A stretch of DNA of 64,000 bases from Symsagittifera roscoffensis. Taxonomy: Eukaryota > Xenacoelomorpha > Acoela > Convolutidae. Positions 41,951-53,773 of the stretch are shown one piece after another (the stretch's first letter is position 1; every line of letters begins with the position of its first letter). The stretch spans positions 3,133,372 to 3,197,371 of the forward strand of contig NC_087067.1 in assembly GCF_963678635.1 (NCBI RefSeq). Direction: 5' to 3'. The notes beneath the pieces were generated by a model. The model did no database searches, was not told the DNA's origin, and saw only the letters and a list, made by a program, of their open reading frames with translations. The position numbers and the translations under genes are program-made.

Positions 41951-43014
41951 GCAGTATCATGAGTACAAATGCAAGTGACACCAGAATAAGCCCCAGTATC
42001 TTCGTGTTTCTACCCTTACCTGCAGTATCATGAGTACAAATGCGAGTGACACCAGAAGAAGCCCCAGTATCTTCGTGTTTCTACCCTTACCTGCAGTATC
42101 ATGAGTACAAATGCGAGTGACACCAGAATAAGCCCCAGTATCTTCGTGTTTCTACCTTACCTACAGTATCATGAGTACAAATGCAAGTGACACCAGAAGA
42201 AGCCCCAGTATCTTCGTGTTTCTACCCTTACCTGCAGTATCATGAGTACAAATGCGAGTGACACCAGAATAAGCCCCAGTATCTTCGTGTTTCTACCCTT
42301 ACCTGCAGTATCATGAGTACAAATGCGAGTGACACCTGAAGAAGTCCCAGTATCTTCGTGTTTCTACCCTTAACTGCAGTATCATGAGTACAAATGCGAG
42401 TGACACCAGAATAAGCCCCAGTATCTTCGTGTTTCTAACCTTACCTGCAGTATCATGAGTACAAATGCGAGTGACACCAGAATAAGCCCCAGTATCTTCG
42501 TGTTTCTACCCTTACCTGCAGTATCATGAGTACAAATGCGAGTGACACCAGAAGAAGCCCCAGTATCTTCGTGTTTCTACCCTTACCTGCAGTATCATGA
42601 GTACAAATGCGAGTGACACCAGAAGAAGCCCCAGTATCTTCGTGTTTCTACCCTTACCTGCAGTATCATGAGTACAAATGCGAGTGACACCAGAATAAGC
42701 CCCAGTATCTTCGTGTTTCTACCCTTACCTGCAGTATCATGAGTACAAATGCGAGTGACACCAGAAGAAGCCCCAGTATCTTCGTGTTTCTACCCTTACC
42801 TGCAGTATCATGAGTACAAATGCGAGTGACACCAGAAGAAGCCCCATTATCTTCGTGTTTCTACCCTTACCTGCAGTATCATGAGTACAAATGCGAGTGA
42901 CACCAGAAGAAGCCCCAGTATCTTCGTGTTTCTATCCTTATCTGCAGTATCATGAGTACAAATGCGAGTGACACCAGAATAAGCCCCAGTATCTTCGTGT
43001 TTCTACCCTTACCT
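41951..43014 (-). repeat. 71-bp minisatellite made of an exon-donor junction (15 units)
   Basis: Units start with GCAGTATCATGAG at 41951, 42022, 42093 (one unit of 70), then every 71 bp to 42944; a sixteenth copy at 43015 is the real end of exon E7. On the minus strand each unit reads intron gtaagg..., then the coding end of E7, then CTGCAG and the donor. The donor is changed in at least three units (near 41950, 42375 and 42943). Because 71 is not a multiple of three and reading past the true donor meets a TGA, use of distal donors would break the frame. Confidence 0.95.
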
Positions 43015-43170
43015 GCAGTATCATGAGTACAAATGCGAGTGACACCAGAAGAAGCCCGAGTATCTTCGTGAGGAAGTTGACTTCGCTGTCCAGTAGGCCA
43101 AACTTGTTCTTGGGCTTAGTTGTGTTCATCACACTTCTCGTGTCTGTCCCAGTGTAGATCACAACACCAA
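43013..43170 (-). CDS. ATP9: ATP9-like P4-ATPase exon E7 (into TM3)
   Basis: One hundred fifty-eight bases, phase 1 to 0. It encodes [18 protein letters not shown], then [18 protein letters not shown] and TM3 residues [12 protein letters not shown], collinear with ATP9 (VVLYTG-E-RSVMNTSNP). Acceptor gttttag, donor CTGCAG|gtaagg. The last 48 coding bases plus the donor are the founder of the 71-bp tandem array that fills the next intron, so about fifteen decoy copies of this exon end follow. Confidence 0.94.
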
Positions 43171-45246
43171 CTAAAACAATTTTAAAAATAATTGAACCTG
43201 TTGCTGTGAAAACTATTATTAAGTTTGGTCGGTGTGAAAAAATAATTAGGTGTGCCCCTGCCATATCTAGTTGCAAATGAAAAAAAATAAAGGCATGGAA
43301 GTTTCTCCTTTTCAATAGATAGTTTGATTAATCAATTAAGCATTAGTCGTAGAAAAACGTTAAAAATGTTCACTAATTTTTTAGGAGGAAAATAAAAAAC
43401 TAAGACCTAGGAAAAAAGTATGAATAGCTTTGGCAATTTTAAAAAAAGAACATAAAATCAGGCTGCATTTATCTGCGACAAGAGCTGATTTCTCATCTCT
43501 GCTGTAAACTCGTCTTAAACTCGAAAAGAGTGAACGGAATAAAGGCCGCAAGAACTGTTAAAATATGTCCAACTTGGTTTCTTTAGCTTTTGCTAAGGGG
43601 TTTTCAGCAAAGCTCAAAAACTCACTCTAAGCCATAGTTTTGCATAGCAAAAAAACTCAATGGTTTTTATGTTTTCTTTCCTATAAGCCAAAGCTTCATT
43701 TTGATAACAAATTTGAATTTTTTTTTGTTTTTGTCATTAAAACCGCCTGTTAAAGAAAACAGTTTGAGTTGTCGCGTCACTTTCTTAGCGCAAAACACAT
43801 CATCTCCGCTGCCAAAATAGCTAAAACCGCGGCAAATTTTTGATCATTTTGTTTAATTGATGCTAGTTGGGCTTGAGTTGTCTCACGCTAGAAAGAAAGA
43901 CTATATTAACGAGCCGAATTATATTGATTGCATGGCCTTAGTGTGTCCAGAGACACAATTTGTTCGGCAGTGTTTTACAAAACATCTTGCTTTCTAACCG
44001 GGTTGAGTTCCCAGTATTAATCATCGATGAAAAATTGTTAGTCCATTTTTTATAACTTTTTCATGGACGTTTCCGTATTATGCCATAGATCAATGTATTA
44101 GCCAAGATTTATTGAAGAACTTAGATGAAAAGCAATAATTTATCGATGATTTAGCTCTACGCTACCGCAAATTCAACGCTGCGAAGTTAACGCTACCGCA
44201 AATTTAGCAATAAAAAATTGCTAATTAATCATTAAAAATCATCGCTAATTATTAAAACGGAGGGGGGGGGGGGTTCAACTGCTGTGGTAAGCGGCGAGGG
44301 GGAAATTTTCAGTTTTTCTAACTCGGTAATTAACTGCTGAAAAATCATCGCTAATTCAGCGCTAATTCATTGCTATTTCATCACTAAAGTTTTCGGATTA
44401 TCAAGCTCTGAATATGTGCTAATTTAGTACAGAAATTTGCTAATTGGGTAAGTTTTTATCGCTCTTTCTTTGATGACGATTACTGATTTACTAATTTCGA
44501 TGGTTAAACTGCAATGGTTATTGCAGACCAAAACTTTGAAAATTTAAGACCAAACTCTCAAAGAAGTGCAAAAGCACGCAACAAATTTTTTTAACCCCAT
44601 TGAACATAACTGCAATTCATGAAACTATCCCAATAATTACAACTTTATCATCTTGTTTCAGAACTTCTTCTGTTTGAAACACTTGGCAATTATTTTATCT
44701 TGCATTTCAATAAAAATGACTTGCGATAACGAGCAACTCAATTTTTTTACGCATTGTGCAGATAACTTGAAACGTTTTAATTTATTTCGAGTTGAAGCAG
44801 AGTTGAAGAGTTGCCAAATGTAAAACCTTATCTTTAGACAGGTGGAAAAATGTCAATGAACGCCCCGAAAGTTGAAAAAAAAACATTACCTGTTTTGTTT
44901 AAAAAAAAACGGCAGAAGTTTAATTTAGAGAACCATCAATGGCTTTCAAAAGTTTGAGCCATTTTGATAAAGTCAACCAAATTTCAGAAAACAGGAACAA
45001 AAAATGGGAAATTTAAAAATGAAAACTACGAAACTAGAACTAGTTCATGTTTTTTGCGCCATTTCTGCTTTCGTAAATGGAAAGGGCAACTTTTCTATGT
45101 TTTAGCGCATGAGTTTGAAGTGAACTCAAAAAAGTTTATAAATTTCTTACAAAAATTGATACGAACGAACTTACTTCTGTATTTGTAGAGTGCTAAAAAT
45201 ATCACCACGACCTAATTAGGTGTCTTCACTACATTCATTTGACGCT
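43171..45246. other. Intron between E6 and E7, right part
   Basis: Low-complexity CGCTAATTCA-type repeats around 44160-44400 with a G run near 44262-44274. A short dispersed repeat (ATCACCACGACCTAATTAGG, then TCTTCACTAC) at 45199-45236. The other part of the intron holds the TACATTAC element and, at 46430-46515, a GC-richer CpG-bearing patch of unknown origin. Confidence 0.45.
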
Positions 45247-46089
45247 TACATTACGATGTCAAATTGTGCACTGAGAAGGCGAACAATTTTTTGTTTGTAT
45301 ATTCCTGTATTCCGGAGACAAAATTGTACACTTGTTCCGAATTGTAAAGGGTTTCCAATTACAACATTTCCGTGGACCCTTGTGCAAACACCTTTAATGT
45401 AAATTTTGTGAGCCCATTTGATTTATTAATTCAGCAATATTTACCTTGAAATAGTTAACCTCAGTTTGTTTTCATTCTTTCAGTATTTGAAATTGGAAAA
45501 AAGTTCTTTTTTCAGTATTTGAGATCAGAAAAGTGTTTTTTTTTCTGTATTTGAGATAGGAAAGTTAGTCATTCTTTCAGTATCTGGGATCGAAAGTGTT
45601 TTTCTTCAGTATTTGAGATCGGAAAGGTGTTTTTTCCCCAGTAATTCAGATTAGACTGAAGACCCTTCAAAAAAATTTTAAATTAAAATTGTAATTTGAA
45701 GACGTAACAATTTGCGTTACTTGAATCCCCAAACACAGTGCGGATTCTACTTACAAGTTGCGGATTGCGCATACAATTTGCGGATTCCACTTACAGTTGC
45801 AGATTCGGCAACAGCTCAATTTCACTATACCTATATTTTATCAGCTGTTTGCGGATTCCACAAGCTGTTCCAAATTTCACAAATACGGTTGCGGATTCCG
45901 CATATTTGCTTAATTTTGGAGCAATTTTGAGCGTTACAGTGTTTTAGCGATTAATTGTGGAACCCCCCAAAACAGTAACGAAGATCAGAGAAACGTGGCA
46001 ACGTGGCGGATTCTGCGACAGATCGGATTTTGGCTTGTTGCAGAATCCGTTTACAATTCACAAAAATCACAGTTTGGCCTCGTAATGTA
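45247..46089. mobile_element. TACATTAC inverted-repeat element, right copy
   Basis: 843 bp, terminal inverted repeats matching at 17/20 (TACATTACGATGTCAAATTG and CAGTTTGGCCTCGTAATGTA). The internal TTTCAGTATTTGAGATC and GCGGATTCCAC repeats are those of the left copy, inverted. Non-coding; target duplication not clear. Confidence 0.7.
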
Positions 46090-46608
46090 GTGATTTTTGT
46101 GTGCCTATAGTCCGAGTTAAATACAGCTTATGTCAATTTTACCGTGCTTGTTATCAAACTTCGTTTGAACGAGATGGAACATTCGTTCAATGAGCGAGTG
46201 ACAGAGTCAAAAGTGTTGCTTGCATTTAGATTTTTTAGCAGCCTTGCTGGTTCAAAAAAATTCCGAGAGCAAAAAAAAATTTGCGGTTGCTCAAACAAAA
46301 AGAAATTGAACTATTCCGCAATCGTAATTACAACTGAGAGGACTTCAAAATTGTAGCAACTAAAATCTGATGCGAGATTTTTTTTATGGATGTAATTATC
46401 AGGCAAAAAAATATCTTGCTTGGGTCAAGAACGGTCGAGCACATTGTTTTCGATCGAGACACTCGAAACATATCTCGCCTGGGTTGAGCACGTGCCCGGG
46501 TTATATTGTCCCCGGGGTATGGCATCGACCTTGGTTATACGGTCTCTTTCATTTTCAAAATAAACCTAATGAATGAATTAGGTTAGGCTTAATCAATTAA
46601 TTACGTAC

Positions 46609-46774
46609 CTGCAGTACCACTAGCGACCACGGTGTCTTTCCAGAGAGTGTTCTCGACGTTGAGCGATATTTCCTGTTTGCCTCCGGATCCATTCACCACC
46701 AAGTTGCCAATGAAGGTGTTGATGTCCAAGTGTGGTTTGTCGCAATACACATATGCATGGGTTGTAAGAAGTTC
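46609..46774 (-). CDS. ATP9: ATP9-like P4-ATPase exon E6 (actuator domain, second half)
   Basis: Fifty-five codons plus one base, phase 0 to 1. It contains HAYVYCDKPHLDINTFIG and SLNVENTLWKDTVVASGT, matching the family pattern Y-YAEEPNIDIHNF and SLSIENTLWA-TVVASGT. Acceptor gttcag, donor GCAG|gtacgt. The loop between the two blocks (NGSGGKQE) is shorter than in vertebrate ATP9. Confidence 0.95.
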
Positions 46775-47577
46775 CTGAACTCAAAACCATTTGCAGTACA
46801 GCGAAGCTTTTTCACAAATTTTCATGCTTACAACTGATTGATTTATGAATAAAATCACTTTCAACTCAAATTCTTCAATCGAGAGTTTCAAAAAAAATTT
46901 CAAGTTGTTTAGATTATGTTCCTCGTAATGTATTTATGCCCATCACAGCCTTTTGATGTATCATCGTTTACAAAAGCTGCTTTCGAAATCAAAATTTTCA
47001 GAAATCAAAAGGATCGAAATTGATTTTTTTATTCGAAGAAAAACAAAATAGTCTCATGAGAGGAAAAGATATGAAATCTTAGTGTTTGCCCGCCATTTAA
47101 CTGTTCCATGTGGAGGGCTGTTAGCTACGGTAAGCTCTCTGATACGGGCAATAAATCACTAAATCCTTAGCGAGTAAACTTTCAAATTACATCTAGCTTA
47201 AAAACAAAAAACTGATTATTAATCAACCTTAAACGGAATTTCAGCTATTTTTTTCACTCTGAAGCCCTTATAGTCGTGAATCGAATTATGAAAATTGAGA
47301 AAAAATTTTTAAAAAATACAGACATAAGAAAAATACCTTCTGCTCTACTTGTACAGCATAGCTCTTGGGCATTTGGATCTCTTTAACTTCCTTCCACCCT
47401 ATGCTACCTAGTAACGACTCTCCACCCCTCCCCCACCCCCCTATAAAAAAAATCAACTGTTAAGCATATATGAAATTCTCAACTTAGTAACGAATTTCCC
47501 TCCTTTTGCAAAAGGGGGAAAATAGTTAAAGAGATCCGGCCATTTTTGTTTCTTTTTGCTCTATCTTTCACGCATAC

Positions 47578-47751
47578 CTGGCGTGAGGCCATGTTCTGGG
47601 TGGGGGAGGGGGCCATTCTGAGCTTCCAGTCTGTCTCCCCGTCCAACTGGTCTGTGCGGACAAAGAGGGACCCGTTCGTCTCGCTGGATCTCAGCAGAAC
47701 CATGTCAGCCGGCACTCTTTCGTTCTTCTCAACTTGGATCACATCCGATAC
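47578..47751 (-). CDS. ATP9: ATP9-like P4-ATPase exon E5 (actuator domain with DGET)
   Basis: Fifty-eight codons, phase 0 to 0. It carries [18 protein letters not shown] and [19 protein letters not shown] is the P4-ATPase form of the dephosphorylation loop (TGES in other P-type ATPases), and the KN-RVPADM block is characteristic of ATP9/Neo1. Acceptor cttcag, donor CGCCAG|gtatgc. This exon gives the clearest family assignment in the window. Confidence 0.97.
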
Positions 47752-48351
47752 CTGAAGACCGGTCGCTACTTTCCGTTATTTATGCAGAAGAAAAGTCAAG
47801 AAATCCTAGTGGAACCAGATCTAAACTAGTATTTATCATTGGTTACTATTGTTACTTTGTCTTGAAGTATACTTTTTGTAGAGGTCCATTACTTGCTTTT
47901 TGAACTTTAACATGAGTTATTTGATTCGTAAGTTTGGGCAAAGTGGTTCGCTTATTTTTCGAAAAGTATTCGTATAATGGGACTGCAATGTATGACATAA
48001 ATATATTTATTACCTTTGAAAACATAAGTAACAGAAAGTTGGAAAAACAAATTAATGAGCTTAAAAAACGAAAAAAAAGTGTTACAATTTTTGACTGACA
48101 TAAAAATAAATATCACTGTAAAGCTCATTCAATTTTAAGTTGTTTATTGCTCACCTTTTTCCAAAGATGACCGAAATTACAAAAAATGAATTAATGTATA
48201 CATTTTTATTCCGCGGACAAATGAAAAAATGAAAGCTTTAATCAAACTTTTAACACTTCCGGTAATTATATATTAGTCGTATTTTTTTGAATGTTTCTTT
48301 GCTCGGACTTTACGTGCGATAAAAAAGGAGAATTCTTCCTTTCGCACTTAC

Positions 48352-48498
48352 TTTGATGTCTTTGCACTTGACCTGGCTGTATCCCGTGTGACTTTGTGTG
48401 ACCTTGAGATAGAGTGCATTGTTGATATCCTTGTCTCGCACCCACCTTCGGATATCGTCTGCAGCCTCCCGCAGAAGAGTCACGAACAGCACGAAGCC
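48352..48498 (-). CDS. ATP9: ATP9-like P4-ATPase exon E4 (TM2, actuator start)
   Basis: Forty-nine codons, phase 0 to 0. It begins GFVLFVTLLREAADDIRR, the end of TM2 and the REA-E/DIRR stalk typical of ATP9, then WVRDKDINNALY, matching RDKEVNSQVYS of the family. Acceptor ttggcag, donor ATCAAA|gtaagt. Confidence 0.94.
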
Positions 48499-49231
48499 CT
48501 GCCAAAGATGACGTGAGTAAAGAAAAAGAGTTCCATTGCTTTTTGACACGAAAATGGGTTACTCTCAATTTTGATGAAGGAATGGCATTTTTTGTTTTTG
48601 TAAAATTTCAACGAAATTTCTTACAATTTTCTAAATGTTAGTTTTTGTTACTTTTACGATTGTCCAAGTCTTTCGGCATCAGATTTTTCTCAGAATTTGT
48701 TTATTTAACAAGGCGTTTCATAGGTTTCTGCCGAGATGAAACTCGAAATTGAATCACAAAATATTTGTTGATACTGTAACAAATCATTCTCATCAAGGAA
48801 ATCTATTACTAAACATCAACGAACCCCATTCCTTTCGATAACTTGTTTTTTTTCGCATTTGAGTTTTGTTTGGTATTCAGTTACCAACAATTTGTTAATC
48901 GATTCCCCTTCGAGTGTTAAACACAAACTTAACTTTATCTTATCTATGCATTACTTATTCACTCGAGAGAAACATCAAAAGGAATGACGATACCTTTGAT
49001 TGTAAACATACCGATTTGAAAAATAAACTATTATGATTATATTATTGTAGTTATTATGATTATTATTTCAATTATGATTTTAAACAGAGAGAAGAACGTC
49101 CGTGAGATGATTATTACAGGATTTGAAAGTGAATTATTTATGCCGATTATGTTATTGTAGTTTATAATGATAATTAATTCAATTATGATTATAAGTTGTT
49201 TTTGATGGTACTATAACAATGTGTTGCTCAC

Positions 49232-49345
49232 CAGGGGGGCCCAGTAGGTGAAGATGTAGTTGACCTGAAGGATGGGGATGAATTGGGTGATTGCGATGAT
49301 GAGGAAATAGAGGTTGAGGAAGTACTTGAACTGGTGGAACAAAGT
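49232..49345 (-). CDS. ATP9: ATP9-like P4-ATPase exon E3 (TM1 to start of TM2)
   Basis: Thirty-eight codons, phase 0 to 0. It encodes LFHQFKYFLNLYFLIIAI followed by TQFIP and FTYWAPL, the TM1 hairpin of ATP9 proteins (human form has NLYFLLL, SQFVP and TYW-PL). Acceptor tgtag, donor CTG|gtgagc. The (CAAA)n microsatellite starts within the upstream intron directly beside the acceptor. Confidence 0.93.
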
Positions 49346-49348
49346 CTA

Positions 49349-49389
49349 CACAAAACAACAAACAAACAAACAAACAAACAAACAAACAA
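49349..49389. repeat. (CAAA)n microsatellite
   Basis: About nine CAAA units directly upstream (in gene orientation) of exon E3; on the minus strand it is TTTG-rich and may serve as the pyrimidine tract. Confidence 0.9.
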
Positions 49390-49635
49390 TTATTTCAATT
49401 TAAAAAAAAGTGACAGTTTTTGTATATTCTACAGCTGAAATCTTTTTACAAAAGTTTGGAAAAAAATCAATTTTTTTTATTTTACTGTAGATTTTATCAA
49501 TTTTGGCTTGTTTAGCGCCTTGAGTAGCTACCTCAAATAGATTTCAAGGATTTAAGAGCAAATTGCTGGTTTGTGAAAATTTAAGACTGGCATTTAATTT
49601 ATTTTCCTAACAATATCAATAAGGTCCACTCTTAC

Positions 49636-49786
49636 GCATGGAATGAATGAGATGATGGAGTACTTCTGGTTTCTGATTTTGTTTTTTGGGTAATTTGGGC
49701 CGGACTGGTCCGGCTTGCCCAAAATGACAACCCTCGTCTTCTTGGGTTTGGGTGGACACAAACGTCGGCACTGATTGCGGAAACCT
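49636..49786 (-). CDS. ATP9: ATP9-like P4-ATPase exon E2 (pre-TM1)
   Basis: Fifty codons plus one completing base, phase 2 in and phase 0 out. It contains CPPKPKKTRVVILGKP and RNQKYSIISFIP, matching the conserved NQKYN-FTF-P segment just before TM1 in ATP9A/B. The acceptor is ctttag|A and the donor TGC|gtaaga. An alternative acceptor 16 bases further in (atcag) gives the wrong phase with E1, which is why the upstream site was chosen. Confidence 0.9.
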
Positions 49787-50526
49787 CTAAAGTTTTCAGA
49801 TATTTCATCAATCAATTTAAAACTTAGCTTAAAAAGACAGCTCGTATCAATCCAAAACTCGGAAGGTTTCGAGAGCATTTAATTAGTTTCAGATGGTTTT
49901 GAATAAAAAAATTGTGTTTTTCTTTCCTTTTAAGTGGGACGATAATCTGCCTCGACAATAATTATTAGTGTTTGACCACAAAATGTACGTAGAAAAAGAA
50001 GCCAATGGGACCAATCATGAAGAACTAGGGCTATTATTGTTTTGTTTATAGCCAAACATAGCTGTAACGAAAACCAAAAAGCCAAGTAGTAATACAAAAA
50101 AAGCATAGAATGAAATCTCTCGGGCTCAAAAGAAATCGTTCCAACCCTGACAGAGTAAAAGAGTTGCACGAAATCGGATACCCCTCCCACCAAATAGAAA
50201 CTGAGAGTGCTAACTTCGTGAAACTCACGGAACGGATAACAGAGCTGATTCAACACGGGTTTGCAAAAACCCAGACCCCTGCGACCTAATTCCTCTGTCT
50301 CGTCTGCTTAAGTGATAACGCTTGCCAGTAGTTCATTTTGCCAAATTAGAACTTAGGAATCAAACCTCAGTATGTATTAAACCCAGTTGAGGGAGTTTTA
50401 AGTTTAGAACTCCAGAACCCTGGGCCCTATTTTTGGTTCTATGACCTACATCGATGAACCCTATTCCTGAGACCTCTTCTCGGGGCTCACTTGAATGGAT
50501 GGAGCCAAAAATTTGGATGAAAAAGG

Positions 50527-50746
50527 GGCTCTTTTCCAGTTTCCCCCCTCCTTTGATATTTTCTGAAATTCAATATATGAAAGTCTATTTAAAATGACTT
50601 TTCATATTATGAACTGCAGTTAAACGTGTCAGCGTGAACAGGTGAACAAATTTTAGCATTTATAACATGCACAAGGCTGTGTGAACAATTTTTGAACAGT
50701 TTTATCTTGTAACTTTTCGAGGGAGGTGGGAAACTGGAAAAGAGCC
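50527..50746. mobile_element. GGCTCTTTTCC inverted-repeat element, copy A
   Basis: 220 bp, ends GGCTCTTTTCCAGTTTCCC and GGGAAACTGGAAAAGAGCC. Flanks GAAAAAGG and GGAAAAGG match at 7 of 8. Inside it shares GTCAGCGTGAACAGGTGAAC with copy B. Confidence 0.85.
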
Positions 50747-52273
50747 GGAAAAGGTAGTGGCAAAATATACGTTATGCGTTTGAAGTTCAACTAAAATCAA
50801 CAGTTGAACGGAAAACTGTTGGCAATTGAGAAAAAGTACTCCATTAGATTAAAATTTAAAAAAAAAAAATGCAATTTACGCATATTTAAGAACAAGGGCA
50901 TTTTGATCTTGTAGCGGCAATCAATTGTAAATCAGACACCAACTCCAAAAAAAACCAGAGAAAAAGCCCAGCAGTGACTCCTTTTGGTCCAAATCACCAT
51001 TCCCGAAAACGCGTTGATAAACTTTAAACATGGGTTAAGTTGAAAACTATTGATTAGACGTGTGTGATACTTGGTAAGTTCGAGATATCTCGAAAAATTA
51101 AATGTCGTTCTTCTGGCTGTCAATGTATTTTTTGTGAAGTTGGTCTGATTTATAAAACATACTTAGTTAACATTTTCCTCCTTTTCTTGAAAAACGGAGT
51201 TAAAACGTACTAGGATTTATTTGATGTTGATGGAAATTTTTATTTCAAAAAAATTTCATATAGGACTCGATTTCATCGTGTTCTTATTTTTACCGGTTTG
51301 GAAAATGAATACAAGATTTTTTATAAGACAGTCTAGCTATGCGTGATTTTTTTTCTAATTCCCTAATTTAAACATTTTTAACGAGTCCCTTAATCAATTT
51401 TGATATACTTCCTTTAATTGTACCACGCCGGCAATATGACATGTTGTTGCGGTTTTTCTCAAAATGTCTACATGCAGCAGTTCTTGAAAGCACCTCAGAA
51501 ATTAGTCTAGCTGGGGGCAAGTCTTTGGTGACTTTTAAGTTGTGCAGTGTTTACGGCAAAACGCCATCAGACAACCCAAAAACATATCTCATCTTTCGTA
51601 TATCAATGTTTCAGGTAAGTTATAAAATCCCCATTTCAATTTAGATGGGATACAATTCCTTCACGGATTTTACCAAAAGTTTTGCCCAAAAACCCAAGCT
51701 TAAACTAGCTCAAACAAACTTGCTCCGAAAAAATTTCAGCTAACGTTAAAATTCAAAAAACAAGTCAGTTGTTTTTCCATTTCCACGCTTTGAAGAATTG
51801 TTCCCAAAGGTCTGTTGGCAGACTTGTTTTTTGAAATTTTTTTTTTTGAATTTCAAAAAAAAGTATATATGACCGTAAAGCTCGTTGAATTTCAAGATCA
51901 CTTTAACATGGCAATTTTTTCGGTGACAGTTTTACATAACCCAATTCGGGTGAACTGGAGAATAGGTCAGTTTTTTATTCCGCTGAGAAATCTGAAACAA
52001 TAAGTCCACTTTCGAAACTAGAAGTCGATAACGTTTTTCGTGACCTTTGTACTTTTGCTGTTCTTAGAGGAGTTTGCATTGCTTTCAACAAAAAAATGAA
52101 ATAAATTTTGAGAAAAATCAAAAATCAAGCCGCAAAAAACTCAAATTTGAACCTCAACAACTAAAAAACTTGTCCTTGAAAAAAAACTCACAAAAAATTA
52201 CCAAGACTTTAAAAGAGTTTTAACTACGTTCAAGAGTCTCAAAAAACTTGTCAGTGTATATATATATATATAC

Positions 52274-52323
52274 CTGGCAATAATGTAGCAGCAATCGCAG
52301 TTGAGGAGGTATAGAGACCCCCA
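52274..52323 (-). CDS. ATP9: Candidate alternative exon E1b (diverged partial copy of E1)
   Basis: Fifty bases resembling the 3' part of E1: WGSLYLLNCDCCYIIA against GSLYLLNCECCNIIA. It is preceded by a pyrimidine-rich stretch and AAG, and followed by CCAG|gtatat. If used it runs from phase 0 to phase 2, exactly like E1, so it could replace E1 without breaking frame. In the last 32 bases two of four differences from E1 are silent and one is Glu to Asp. It could be a mutually exclusive exon or the relic of a local duplication. No transcript evidence is available. Confidence 0.4.
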
Positions 52324-53008
52324 CTTATCAGTTGAAAAATCAAAATTAAACCAGAAAATTTTTGGTGCGAATTGTCTAAAGTTATGAAAAAAACGCGTGC
52401 AGTACTATGAGAAGTACAAAATTGTTAAAGTTCAAGAGTGACTTAGCACAATAACTGCTTCAGAACGGTTTATTCAGCTTAGTTTTAGAAGATTTATTAT
52501 CGAATTTGCTCGAGTCTTTGAACAAAAAATTGTATAAATTTCGTTAACTGCTGAAGAATTGCTTACGCTCAAACATTTAGAAAACAGATTTGAAGAAAAG
52601 CGTGTTTGTATTTAATGATGCTACTTGGAATTTGCTTGCAATTGCGACTGGAATTTATTTTTTATGATTTTAACATGGTTTCAGAACTTTTTTATTAAGA
52701 AAACAGATGGCATAAATAATTGTTTTCAACTGCTGGCATGATTTTTTGTAGCATGTTTGAAAACATTCCGATAAAAAAATTGCAGCTAAAAAATCATCAA
52801 AAAAAATATTCAGATCAAAATACTCAATGAACAAAAATCAGCTAGACTGTGTGGATCATGAAAAACCTTGAATGTTTGACTGCCCGGTAATATATATAGA
52901 GTAGTTTCAAAGGTCAATAAAATTTTCAAAAAGTTTAAAGCGTTCTTAAAATGCCATCATTTTTTTGTTGAAAAACATCTTTACCCAGACAAGTAAAAAA
53001 AAATTTTG

Positions 53009-53177
53009 GCTCTTTTCCAGTCCCCCCTTTCAAACTCAATTATGAAAAGCTTATTTAACGTTGACGTAATGCAATGAAATTTTTCGTGGTGAACAAATCG
53101 ACAACTGTGAATTTTAAATAAGTTTTCATAATTTAAATTTCCGAAAAAAGAGAAGGGGAAACTTGAAAAAAAGAGCC
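53009..53177. mobile_element. GGCTCTTTTCC inverted-repeat element, copy C
   Basis: About 169 bp with ends GGCTCTTTTCCAGTCCCCCC and AAAAAAGAGCC. No convincing target duplication. Internal sequence is diverged from A and B. Confidence 0.7.
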
Positions 53178-53441
53178 CAAGACTCTATTGCTCTTTTGAA
53201 ATCAAACTATTACAATTTTAAAACTTTAACAAACCCCCTCCTCACTTTTCAGTTTTGGAAAACTGCTTTAACTTTGTCATAATGCAATCACACTTGGCAA
53301 AGTGAAGAAGCTAACAATTGTTAACAGATTTGTTCTTTTTACCATAAATCGTATCCTTACGCATTCAGCCATAATAACAGGTAAAACAGCTGAACAGCTT
53401 TTTGAATGTCCTTGGTGTTATTGAGATGTAAATGAAAATAT

Positions 53442-53657
53442 GGTTTTTTTCCAGTCCCCCCCTTGATATTTTCTGAAATTCAAAATATGAAAGACTGTTA
53501 ATAATGACTATTCATGTTATAAACTGCGTTAAAACATGTCAGCGTGAACAGGTGAACAAATTTGTACAGCATTTTATTATGCAAAACGTCGTCTGAACCA
53601 TTTTTGAACAGGTCTTTTCTGTAATTTTACGAGGGGATGGGAAACTGGAAAAGAGCC
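53442..53657. mobile_element. GGCTCTTTTCC inverted-repeat element, copy B
   Basis: 216 bp, close to copy A internally (CTGAAATTCAA-ATATGAAA; GTCAGCGTGAACAGG). The left end is eroded (GGTTTTTTTCC). Flanks GAAAATAT and GAAAACAT match at 7 of 8. It ends 116 bp from ATP9 exon E1. Confidence 0.82.
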
Positions 53658-53773
53658 GAAAACATATATCTTTTCACATATTTTCTTATATCACCGAAAT
53701 GAATACAAGTACTATTAAAATAGTAAAATTGAGAGGTGGGGGGGGGGGGAAGAGTCGTGTAGTGTATATACAC

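Larger units (their letters stand above)
46775..49231. other. Introns between E3 and E6
   Basis: Three introns (46775-47577, 47752-48351, 48499-49231). Nothing beyond AT-rich DNA is seen, except a stretch near 49025-49190 rich in ATTATGATTATTAT-like repeats. Confidence 0.5.
49787..53773. other. Intron between E1 and E2
   Basis: Carries GGCTCTTTTCC elements A, B and C, the candidate exon E1b, a (TA)n tract at 52257-52271, and a third copy (52197-52243) of the dispersed ACCAAGAC...ACTACGTTCA repeat also seen at 828-870 and 45199-45236. Confidence 0.6.

Noticed and set aside
41951..43014. CRISPR-like regular array
   Set aside because: Units are contiguous 71-mers with no unique spacers, and are copies of an ATP9 exon-intron junction in an animal gene.
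42950..43315. A 121-aa protein running through the E7 exon
   Set aside because: Both ends are intron; only 43013-43170 is coding by splice sites and phase.
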